Source: Amycolatopsis eburnea (GTDB lineage Bacteria; Actinomycetota; Actinomycetes; Mycobacteriales; Pseudonocardiaceae). Taken from it: 64,000 nt of DNA. Both the position numbers and the translations under genes were made by a program. The notes below the pieces were generated by a model. The model saw nothing but the letters and a program-made list of their open reading frames with translations. It was not told the DNA's origin and searched no databases. The stretch covers positions 372,001 through 436,000 of the forward strand of contig NZ_RSEC01000048.1 of assembly GCF_003937945.1 (NCBI RefSeq). The letters run 5' to 3'. The number at the start of each line of letters is the position of its first letter. The first letter of the stretch is position 1. Shown piece by piece: positions 1 through 6,889 of the stretch.

Positions 1-232
1 CCTCGCCGGTTACGTCGCGCGCGACCCGGAGCTGCTGAAGATCGTCGGGAAGCCGTTCTCGGCGGAGAAGTACGGCGTCGGCCTGCGCAAGGACGACACG
101 CAGGGTGTCAACGCCGTCGACGACGCGATCCGGAAGATGATCTCCTCCGGCGAATGGCTCCGCTCGCTCAACGCGAACATCGGGCCGTCCGGTTACCAGC
201 TGCCCCCACCCCCCGAGGTCTCCCCGAAGTGA
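1..232 (+). CDS. Glutamate-type ABC transporter solute-binding protein, C-terminal fragment
   Basis: Only the last 76 codons are present, read in the frame that starts at base 2. The fragment contains KYGVGLRKDD followed by a helix with GVNAVDDAIRKM and an SGEWLRSL segment. This is the usual end of a family 3 extracellular solute-binding protein for glutamate or another polar amino acid. The tail is rich in proline and ends PPPPEVSPK. The TGA stop overlaps the GTG start of hrpB by 4 bp, so the two may be translationally coupled although their functions are unrelated. The permease and ATPase partners would lie outside the window. Confidence 0.75.
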   Translation, partial: LAGYVARDPELLKIVGKPFSAEKYGVGLRKDDTQGVNAVDDAIRKMISSGEWLRSLNANIGPSGYQLPPPPEVSPK

Positions 233-2664
233 ACCTGCCCGACCTGCCGGTCCGCGCGGTGCTGCCCGACGTGCTTTCCGCGCTGGACGCCCACGGCACC
301 GCGGTCCTCGTCGCCCCGCCCGGCACGGGGAAGACGACGCTGGTGCCGCTCGCGCTGGCTGCGGACGGCGGGCGCGTCGTCGTGGCCGAGCCGCGGCGGC
401 TGGCGGCGCGGGCCGCGGCCGCGCGGATGGCCGCGCTGCTGGGCGAACCGGTCGGCGAGACCGTCGGCTACGCCGTGCGCGGCGACCGGAAGGTGTCTTC
501 GCGGACCCGCGTCGAGGTCGTGACGTCGGGGCTGCTCGTGCGGCGGGTGCAGGGCGATCCGGAGCTGCCCGGCGTGTCGACGGTGCTGCTCGACGAATGC
601 CACGAGCGGCACCTGGACGCGGACCTGCTGCTGGCGCTGCTCCTGGACGTCCGCGCCGGGCTGCGCGACGACCTGCGCCTGCTGGCGACGTCGGCGACGG
701 TCGCGGCCGGGCGGCTGGCGGCGCTGCTCGGGGACGCGCCGGTGGTCACGGCGGAAGCGCCCACCTACCCGATCTCGTACTCGTACCTGCCGCCAGCGCG
801 GGGTGAGCGCGTCGAGGCGTGCGTCGCCCGCGCGGTGCGCACGGCGTTGTCGTCGGGAGAAGGCGACGTGCTCGCGTTCCTGCCCGGGGCCGGGGAGATC
901 GCGCGGACCTCGAACCTCTTGCGACTGTCCGATGTGGACGTCTTGCCGCTGCACGGCCGGTTGTCCGCCACGCACCAGGACGACGCGCTGCGGCCGCGTG
1001 ACCGGCGGCGCGTCGTGCTGGCGACGGCGGTGGCGGAGTCGAGCCTGACGGTGCCGGGCGTGCGCGCGGTCGTCGACTCGGGACTCGCGCGCGTCCCGCG
1101 CGTCGACCACCGGCGCGGGCTGCCCGGGCTGGCGACGGTCCGGGTGTCGGCGGCGGTCGCGACGCAGCGGTCGGGCCGCGCGGGCCGCGAAGGGCCCGGG
1201 CGGGCGTACCGCTGCTGGGCGGAGAACGAACAGTCCCTGCTGCCCGCGTACCCCGAGCCGGAAATCCGCACGGCCGAGCTGGCGCGGCTGGCGCTGGAAC
1301 TGGCGTGCTGGTCGACGCCGGACGGCAGCGGGCTGGCCTGGTGGGACCCGCCGGGCGAGGGCGCGCTGGCAGCGGGCCGGGCGCTGCTGGAGACGCTCGG
1401 CGCGACGTCCGGCGGCGTGGTGACCGCACGCGGGCGGCGGATGGCGGAGCTGGGCCTGCACCCGCGGCTGGCGCGGGCGCTGCTGGACGGTGCCGCGGAA
1501 GTCGGCGCCCGCAACGCGGCGGAAGTGGTGGCGCTGCTGGACGCGGGCGGCACGCTGACCGACGTCGAAGCCGAACTCCGGCGGCTGCGCTCGGCCGGTG
1601 ACGACGGTTCCCGCCGCTGGAAACAAGACGCCCGCCGCCTCGAGTCCCTGCTCACTGACCGCAAATCCGTGAAGGCCCCCTTCACGGGCGAAAACGCCGG
1701 TAAGGAGGCCTTCACGGCGGATCCCGCGCTGGTCGTCGCGCTCGCGCACCCCGAGCGGCTCGCGAAGCGGCGGCTCGCGAAGCGGCGGCCCGGCGGTGCG
1801 CCGGTGTACCTCATGGCGGGCGGCACCGCGGCTGAGCTCCCGCCGGGGAGCGGGCTCGACGCCGAATGGCTGGCCGTCGCCGAAGCGACACGGGACCCCG
1901 GCCGCGTCCACGGCACCATCCGCCTCGCCGCGGCCGCCGACGAACGCCTCGCCGTCCGCGCCGGCTCGGTGTCCGAAGTGGACGAAGTCACCTGGGACGG
2001 CGACGTCGTCGCCCGGCGCGTCCGGAAGCTGGGCGCCATCGTCCTGTCCGAGAAGCCGCTCAAGGACGCGAACGTCCACGACGCCCTCGTCGCCGGGCTC
2101 CGCGCGGAAGGGCTGGGCCTGCTCAAGTGGCGTCCGGACGCGACCCGCCTGCGCGAGCGGCTCGCGTTCCTGCACGAGGTGCTCGGGCCGCCGTGGCCCG
2201 CGGTGGACGACGCCGCCCTGCTGTCCGATGTGGACAGCTGGCTGGACCTGTCCGGCGCCCGGCGGAAAGCGGACCTCGCGGCCGTCGACGCCGGCACCGC
2301 CCTCAAGGCGCTCCTCCCCTGGCCCGAAGCGGCCAAGCTCGACGACCTCGCCCCGGACCGCCTGGAAGTCCCGTCCGGCTCCCACATCCGCGTCGACTAC
2401 CGCGGCGACCGGCCCGTCCTCGCCGTGAAGCTGCAGGAGACGTTCGGCTGGACCGAGACGCCCACGCTCGCCGGCGTCCCGGTGGTGCTGCACCTGCTCT
2501 CTCCCGCCGGCCGCCCGGCCGCGATCACCGCCGACCTCGCGGGCTTCTGGACCACCGGTTACCCGGCCGTGCGCGCCGACCTGCGCGGCCGCTACCCGAA
2601 GCACCCCTGGCCGGAGGACCCGGCCACCGCCGTCCCGACCCGGCACACGTCCCGCCGCCGCTGA
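229..2664 (+). CDS. hrpB: ATP-dependent RNA helicase HrpB
   Basis: This is a DEAH-family superfamily 2 helicase of about 811 residues, the usual HrpB size. Walker A is PPGTGKTT near residues 30-37, motif II is DECH near 122-125 and is followed by ER, and motif III is SAT. The C-terminal HrpB domain is present, with PSGSHIRVDY and QETFGW. The GTG at 229 is preferred because it overlaps the preceding stop; the open frame extends upstream to 154 but would then overlap the previous gene. HrpB is a cytoplasmic ATPase linked to RNA processing whose exact substrate is poorly known. A 51-nt hairpin element (1667-1717) and a 15-bp tandem duplication (1756-1785) lie in frame in the linker before the C-terminal domain. 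Confidence 0.93.
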   Translation: MNLPDLPVRAVLPDVLSALDAHGTAVLVAPPGTGKTTLVPLALAADGGRVVVAEPRRLAARAAAARMAALLGEPVGETVGYAVRGDRKVSSRTRVEVVTSGLLVRRVQGDPELPGVSTVLLDECHERHLDADLLLALLLDVRAGLRDDLRLLATSATVAAGRLAALLGDAPVVTAEAPTYPISYSYLPPARGERVEACVARAVRTALSSGEGDVLAFLPGAGEIARTSNLLRLSDVDVLPLHGRLSATHQDDALRPRDRRRVVLATAVAESSLTVPGVRAVVDSGLARVPRVDHRRGLPGLATVRVSAAVATQRSGRAGREGPGRAYRCWAENEQSLLPAYPEPEIRTAELARLALELACWSTPDGSGLAWWDPPGEGALAAGRALLETLGATSGGVVTARGRRMAELGLHPRLARALLDGAAEVGARNAAEVVALLDAGGTLTDVEAELRRLRSAGDDGSRRWKQDARRLESLLTDRKSVKAPFTGENAGKEAFTADPALVVALAHPERLAKRRLAKRRPGGAPVYLMAGGTAAELPPGSGLDAEWLAVAEATRDPGRVHGTIRLAAAADERLAVRAGSVSEVDEVTWDGDVVARRVRKLGAIVLSEKPLKDANVHDALVAGLRAEGLGLLKWRPDATRLRERLAFLHEVLGPPWPAVDDAALLSDVDSWLDLSGARRKADLAAVDAGTALKALLPWPEAAKLDDLAPDRLEVPSGSHIRVDYRGDRPVLAVKLQETFGWTETPTLAGVPVVLHLLSPAGRPAAITADLAGFWTTGYPAVRADLRGRYPKHPWPEDPATAVPTRHTSRRR
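1667..1717. repeat. Long imperfect hairpin element inside hrpB
   Basis: A 24-nt left arm starting CCGTGAAGG pairs with a 23-nt right arm ending CCTTCACGG around an AAAA loop, with two mismatches and one bulge. The left arm itself holds a smaller palindrome, TGAAGGCCCCCTTCA, that fits the core found in the palindromes at 4464-4520 and 52095-52117. It stays in frame and encodes roughly residues 480-496 of HrpB (SVKAPFTG...KEAFT), a segment I do not expect from the family. Confidence 0.7.
1756..1785 (+). repeat. Perfect 15-bp tandem duplication in hrpB
   Basis: The 15-mer CGGCTCGCGAAGCGG occurs twice in direct succession (1756-1770 and 1771-1785). It duplicates the residues RLAKR in the HrpB linker and keeps the reading frame. 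Confidence 0.9.
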
Positions 2665-2763
2665 CCCCTGCCGAAAGTCGGGGGCGGGCCGCGACCGACG
2701 TCCGATGCCCGCGGCACCCCGGAAAGCCGAGACTCCCGGTACAGGCCAACACCGGGAGGAACC

Positions 2764-3678
2764 ATGATCACGCTTCGCGCACTCACGAAGCGCTACGGGG
2801 AGAAGACAGTCGTCGACGCGCTCACGTGCGACGTCGAACCGGGGCGGGTGACGGGGTTCCTCGGCCCCAACGGCGCCGGGAAGTCGACGACCATGCGGAT
2901 GACCGTCGGCCTCGACCACCCGCAGGAGGGTGAAGCCCTCGTCGGCGGCCGGCGCTACGCCGAGCTGCGGCATCCGCTGCGCGAAGTCGGCGCGCTGCTG
3001 GACGCCAAGGCGTTGCACCCCGGCCGCAGCGCCGGGAAGCACCTGCTGGCGATGGCGCGCAGCAACGGGATCGCGCCGGGCCGCGTCGAGGAGGTCCTGG
3101 CGACCGTCGGGCTGTCCGACGTCGCCGGCAAGCGGGCGGGCCAGTTTTCGCTCGGCATGGGGCAGCGGCTCGGGATCGCGGGCGCGCTGCTCGGCGACCC
3201 CGGCGTGCTGCTGTTCGACGAGCCGGTCAACGGCCTCGACCCGGACGGCGTCCGCTGGGTCCGCCAGCTGATGCGCTCGCTGGCGGCCGAGGGGCGGACG
3301 GTGTTCGTCTCCAGCCACCTGATGAGCGAGATGCAGCTGACCGCGGACCACCTGGTGGTGATCGGCAAGGGCAAGCTGCTGGCCGACGCCCCGGTCGCGG
3401 AGTTCATCGCGGGCAACTCCCGCACGACGGTCTCGGTGCGCGTCCCGGCGGCGGCCGAACTCTCCACTTTGGACGCACGGCTGCGCGCCGAAGGCGGGCT
3501 GACGCACCCGGGCGAGGCGGGCGAGCTGGTGGTGGACGGCGTCGACGTCACCCGCGTCGGCGACCTGGCGCACGAACTGGGGATCCGCCTGCACGGCCTC
3601 ACCGAACGGACGGCGTCTCTCGAGCAGGCGTACATGGAACTGACCGCTTCTTCGGTGGAATACGGGGTGTCGGCATGA
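2764..3678 (+). CDS. ABC transporter ATP-binding protein (DrrA/CcmA type)
   Basis: This 304-residue cytoplasmic ATPase energises the permease that follows. Walker A is GPNGAGKST (about residues 36-44), the signature is SLGMGQRLGIAGALL and Walker B is VLLFDEPVNGLDPDG. The H-loop histidine is in VSSHLMSEM. The C-terminal 80 residues are the extension common in ATPases of two-gene exporters. A good ribosome site (GGGAGG) lies 7 bases before the ATG. Its end overlaps the permease start by 4 bp (ATGA), so the two genes form an operon. Substrate cannot be told from sequence; antibiotic or lipid export is typical for the family. Confidence 0.9.
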   Translation: MITLRALTKRYGEKTVVDALTCDVEPGRVTGFLGPNGAGKSTTMRMTVGLDHPQEGEALVGGRRYAELRHPLREVGALLDAKALHPGRSAGKHLLAMARSNGIAPGRVEEVLATVGLSDVAGKRAGQFSLGMGQRLGIAGALLGDPGVLLFDEPVNGLDPDGVRWVRQLMRSLAAEGRTVFVSSHLMSEMQLTADHLVVIGKGKLLADAPVAEFIAGNSRTTVSVRVPAAAELSTLDARLRAEGGLTHPGEAGELVVDGVDVTRVGDLAHELGIRLHGLTERTASLEQAYMELTASSVEYGVSA

Positions 3679-4439
3679 CGACGGCGGTGCGCGGCGCGGT
3701 GGCGTCGGAGTGGACGAAGTTCTGGTCGGTCCGGGCCACCTGGTGGTGCCTGGTGACGGCGACGGCCCTGATGCTGGGCTACAGCACGCTGTCGGCGATC
3801 GCCCAGAGCTACAACGACGACCCGTTGGGCGCCAACACGATCGCCCTCGGCGGCGGGTTCTACTTGACGCAGTTCGCGGTGCTCGCGCTGGCCACGCTGT
3901 TCGTGACGAGCGAATACGCCGGCGGCGGCATCCGCTCGACGCTGCTGTGGACCCCGGTCCGCCCCCGGGTGGTGGCGGCGAAGGCGGCGGTCGTGGTGCC
4001 GGTGCTGTTCGTGTTCGGCGTCCTGCTGGCGTGCGCGGGAATGGCGGTGGCGAGCACGGTGAAGGGCGAGCACGGGCTGCCGACGTCGTTCGAAGGCGCG
4101 TTCACGACGGCGTCGGGCATGGGCGGGTACTTCGCGTTGCTGGGCCTGCTGTCGACCGGCGTCGGCTGGGCCCTGCGGAGCGCGGCGGGGACGCTGGTGA
4201 CGGTGATTGTGCTGCTGGTGCCGCTGCCGCTGATCGTGGCTTCGCTGGGACTGCCGGAGCTGGTGGCGTACTTCCCGGGGATCGCCGGGATGAACGCGAT
4301 GGTGGAGGCGGGGCACCCGAACCCGATCACGATGACGCCGGCGCCGTACGCCCCTTGGGTGGGGTTGGTGGTGTGCGCGGTGTGGGCCGCGGTGGCGCTG
4401 GCGGTGGGGACGGCGGTGCTGCGGCGCCGGGACGCCTGA
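3675..4439 (+). CDS. ABC transporter permease (ABC-2 type)
   Basis: This 254-residue membrane protein has about six hydrophobic segments, including WWCLVTATALMLGY near the N-terminus and LVGLVVCAVWAAVALAVG-like sequence near the C-terminus, separated by short polar loops. The LFVTSEYAGGGIRSTLL segment is typical of ABC-2 permeases paired with DrrA/CcmA ATPases. It overlaps the ATPase gene by 4 bp. The gene faces the convergent TetR gene across a 118-bp gap that holds a strong inverted repeat. Confidence 0.88.
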   Translation: MTTAVRGAVASEWTKFWSVRATWWCLVTATALMLGYSTLSAIAQSYNDDPLGANTIALGGGFYLTQFAVLALATLFVTSEYAGGGIRSTLLWTPVRPRVVAAKAAVVVPVLFVFGVLLACAGMAVASTVKGEHGLPTSFEGAFTTASGMGGYFALLGLLSTGVGWALRSAAGTLVTVIVLLVPLPLIVASLGLPELVAYFPGIAGMNAMVEAGHPNPITMTPAPYAPWVGLVVCAVWAAVALAVGTAVLRRRDA

Positions 4440-4463
4440 GCGCGAGGGCTCCGGCCGACCGCG

Positions 4464-4520
4464 ATGTCATGAAAGAGTCGTTCACCTCGCCAGACGACAT
4501 GAACGACCCTTTCATGACAT
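4464..4520. repeat. 21-bp inverted repeat between convergent genes
   Basis: The arms at 4464-4484 and 4500-4520 match in 20 of 21 positions around a 15-nt loop; the outer part reads ATGTCATGAAAG on the left. Each arm contains a shorter palindrome, TGAAAGAGTCGTTCA on the left and TGAACGACCCTTTCA on the right. It lies between the permease (+) and TetR (-) stops and could act as a bidirectional terminator, but neither side has a clear T-run. It belongs to the same palindrome family as 1667-1717 and 52095-52117. Confidence 0.85.
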
Positions 4521-4557
4521 TTGCCGCGACGTCGGGCAGACGCGTCCGGGTGCCCCT

Positions 4558-5094
4558 TCACCCCACCCCGATCCCCGCCAGGATCTCGCGCGCGCTCTTC
4601 ACCAGCGCCTCCCGGGAAGGCGGCGCCGAAGCTCCCGCGAGCGCGCCGAAGATCGTGCCCTCCATCCAGTCCACCACGACCGCCGCGTGGCGGACCGGGT
4701 CGGTGGAGCCCGCCGCCGCCAGGAAGTCCGCTGCGCGGCGGCGGATCAGCGCTCCTCCCGAGTCGTACTCCGCGCGCAGCTCCGGCCGTCGCGTCGCCTC
4801 GAGCGCGAACTCGTACCGGGCCAGCATGCGCGTGCGGCCCGAGGTGATCGCCTCGTGCGCGTAGCCCGCGATGCTCTCCGCCAGGTCACCCGGCGGCGGC
4901 GAAACCTGGTCCAGCTCGACGATCCGCGCGAAGGCCAGCGAGAGCAGCGCCGCCCGCGTGCGCGCGTAGTACGACGTCGAGCCCACCGGCAGGCCCGCCG
5001 CGCGGTCGACCGCGCGGTGGGTAAGGCCGCGCATGCCCTCCGCCGCGATCACCTCGATGGCCGTGTCGGCGATCACCTCAAGTCGTTCCACCAC
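4558..5094 (-). CDS. TetR family transcriptional regulator
   Basis: This 178-residue protein begins with a TetR-type DNA-binding domain: TAIEVIAAEGMRGLTHRAVD, then AGLPVGSTSYYARTRAALL, which is the recognition helix and the start of helix 4. The C-terminal ligand domain is variable. It starts with GTG (a second GTG follows at once) and is divergent from the FAD monooxygenase at 5143. The 48-bp gap between them holds a double palindromic operator, so it most likely represses itself and the monooxygenase. The inducer is unknown. Confidence 0.85.
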   Translation of the reverse strand: MVERLEVIADTAIEVIAAEGMRGLTHRAVDRAAGLPVGSTSYYARTRAALLSLAFARIVELDQVSPPPGDLAESIAGYAHEAITSGRTRMLARYEFALEATRRPELRAEYDSGGALIRRRAADFLAAAGSTDPVRHAAVVVDWMEGTIFGALAGASAPPSREALVKSAREILAGIGVG

Positions 5095-5098
5095 GCCA

Positions 5099-5132
5099 CT
5101 CTACAGGTGTAGAGTCCTCTACACCTGTAGAG
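5099..5132. promoter_or_regulatory. Double palindromic TetR operator
   Basis: Two 16-bp arms, CTCTACAGGTGTAGAG (5099-5114) and CTCTACACCTGTAGAG (5117-5132), are perfect inverted copies separated by TC. Each arm is itself a palindrome (CTCTAC...GTAGAG). The right arm runs into the monooxygenase ribosome site (AGGAGG, 5131-5136). Bound repressor would therefore cover both promoters and the translation start region. Confidence 0.82.
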
Positions 5133-5142
5133 GAGGTGCGTC

Positions 5143-6270
5143 ATGCACGCAGTGGTCGTCGGGGGCGGTATCGGCGGACTCGGGGCGGCGATCGGGCTGC
5201 ACCGGGCCGGGTGGCGGGTCACGGTGCTCGAACGGGCGCCGGAGTTCGGCGACGTCGGCGCTGGCATCTCGCTCTGGCCGAACGCACTGCGCTGCCTGGA
5301 CGAACTCGGCGTCGATCTCGGCGAGAGCCTCGCCCCGCAGCGCGACGGCGGGTTCCGCGACCGCCGGGGCCGGCGCGTCGTCCGCTGGGATTCGGCCGCG
5401 TTCGAACGCCGGCACGGCCGTCCGCTCGGCGCCATCCACCGGCGCGACCTCGTCAACGCGCTCAAGGACGCCGTCCCCGCCGGCAGCCTCCGGACCGGCA
5501 CCGAAGTCACCGAAGTGCGAGAAGACGGGCTCGTCCGCTTCGACGGCGGGGAAATCGAGGCCGATCTGGTCGTCGCCGCCGACGGGATCCGCAGCCGGAT
5601 CCGGCACGCGCTGTTCCCGCGGCACCCCGAGCCCGTCTTCTCCGGCAGCGCGGCCTTCCGCGGCATCGCGAAACTCCCGCACACCCGGCTCAGCACGAGC
5701 TTCGACCGCGGCACCGAAGTCGGCGTCCTGCCCCTCACCGGCGACGACGTCTACTGGTGGATCTGTTACGTCACCGAGCCCGGCCGGAACCCGGGCACCC
5801 CGGACTTCGGCACCTGGCACGACCCCATCCCGGCCCTGATCGAGGCGACCCCGCCGGAAGCCCTGCTGCACCACGACCTCTACCACCTGGGCACGCCGCT
5901 GCCGGCCTACACCCGCGGCCAGATCGCCCTGCTCGGCGACGCCGCGCACGCGATGCCACCGTTCCTCGGCCAGGGCGGCTGCCAGGCGCTCGAGGACGCC
6001 GTCGTGCTCGCCCACGTCATGTCCACAATGGACGTCGAAAAAGGACTCCGGGCCTACGACGCGGAACGGCGTCCGCGCAGCCAGAAGGTCGCCAGGGAAT
6101 CCGTCCGGATGGGCAAGCTGGGCCCGCAGCTGACCAACTCCGTCGCGACTAAGCTGCGCACCGCCGCCCTGCGGCTGCTCCCGTCGCAGGCCACCGCCCG
6201 GCTGGGCGCGGCCGTCACGGGGTGGCGGCCGCCGCGTCTCCCCCGACCAGTCCCGCCTCGTACGCCGTGA
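5143..6270 (+). CDS. FAD-dependent monooxygenase (class A flavoprotein)
   Basis: This 375-residue enzyme has the three marks of group A flavin hydroxylases: the dinucleotide motif GGGIGGLGAAIGLHRAG at residues 6-22, the DG motif VVAADGIRSRIR near 145, and the GD motif GDAAHAMPPFLGQGG near 266. Such enzymes hydroxylate aromatic or polyketide substrates using NAD(P)H and oxygen in the cytoplasm. The ATG at 5143 follows GAGGAGGT. It is divergent from a TetR regulator and its last 56 bp overlap the convergent response-regulator gene. The substrate is not predictable; salicylate-hydroxylase-like enzymes are the closest type. Confidence 0.88.
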   Translation: MHAVVVGGGIGGLGAAIGLHRAGWRVTVLERAPEFGDVGAGISLWPNALRCLDELGVDLGESLAPQRDGGFRDRRGRRVVRWDSAAFERRHGRPLGAIHRRDLVNALKDAVPAGSLRTGTEVTEVREDGLVRFDGGEIEADLVVAADGIRSRIRHALFPRHPEPVFSGSAAFRGIAKLPHTRLSTSFDRGTEVGVLPLTGDDVYWWICYVTEPGRNPGTPDFGTWHDPIPALIEATPPEALLHHDLYHLGTPLPAYTRGQIALLGDAAHAMPPFLGQGGCQALEDAVVLAHVMSTMDVEKGLRAYDAERRPRSQKVARESVRMGKLGPQLTNSVATKLRTAALRLLPSQATARLGAAVTGWRPPRLPRPVPPRTP

Positions 6271-6889
6271 TCGCCGCCTGCACCCGGTTCTTCGCGCCGA
6301 GCCGGGTCAGGATGGTGCTCACGTGCGCCTTCACCGTGCCCTCGACGACGAACATCTTCGCCGCGATGTCCGCATTGGACAGTCCGGCACCGAGCAGGGT
6401 CAGCACTTCCCGCTCACGCGGCGTCAGCCCGCTGATCCGCTCCCGGGCCGCCGCGGCGCGCGTCAGCCGGCCGCCGGACAGGCGCGCGATGACCCGCTGG
6501 GCGACCTTCGGCGAGAGGAACGCGGCCCCGCCGGCGACGGCGTGGATCCCGGCCAGCAGCTCGCGCGGATCCCCCGACTTGAGCAGGAACCCGCCCGCCC
6601 CGAGGCCCAGCGCGCGTTCGATGTACTCGTCCTCGCCGAACGTCGTCAGCATGATCACGCCGGTCGCGGGCAGCAGCTTCCGGATCTCGGCGGCCGCGCC
6701 GAGGCCGTCCAGCCCCGGCATCCGGATGTCGAGCAGCACGACGTCCGGGTGCGTCGCGAGCGCCTGCGAGACCGCCTCGCGCCCGTCGGCGGCCTCGGCG
6801 ACGACCTCGATGCCCGGGTCCGCGCCCAGGATCGCCGCCACCCCCGCCCGCATCAGCGCTTCGTCGTCGGCCAGCACGACCCTGATCAC
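6215..6889 (-). CDS. Response regulator, NarL/LuxR type
   Basis: This 224-residue protein has an N-terminal receiver domain (VVLADDEALMRAG with acidic residues 8-9, phosphorylation aspartate in DVVLLDIRMPG) and a C-terminal LuxR-type helix-turn-helix starting LTPREREVLTLLGAGLSN. I chose the GTG at 6889 because it overlaps the kinase stop (GTGA) and follows GAGGGGG. It is the partner of the upstream histidine kinase. Its 3-prime end overlaps the convergent monooxygenase gene. Confidence 0.92.
   Translation of the reverse strand: MIRVVLADDEALMRAGVAAILGADPGIEVVAEAADGREAVSQALATHPDVVLLDIRMPGLDGLGAAAEIRKLLPATGVIMLTTFGEDEYIERALGLGAGGFLLKSGDPRELLAGIHAVAGGAAFLSPKVAQRVIARLSGGRLTRAAAARERISGLTPREREVLTLLGAGLSNADIAAKMFVVEGTVKAHVSTILTRLGAKNRVQAAITAYEAGLVGGDAAAATP

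Noticed and set aside
193..3594. Very long open frame on the minus strand opposite hrpB and the ABC genes
   Set aside because: It is antisense to well-supported genes and arises from GC-rich wobble positions. Its product is Arg/Gln/His rich with no domain.
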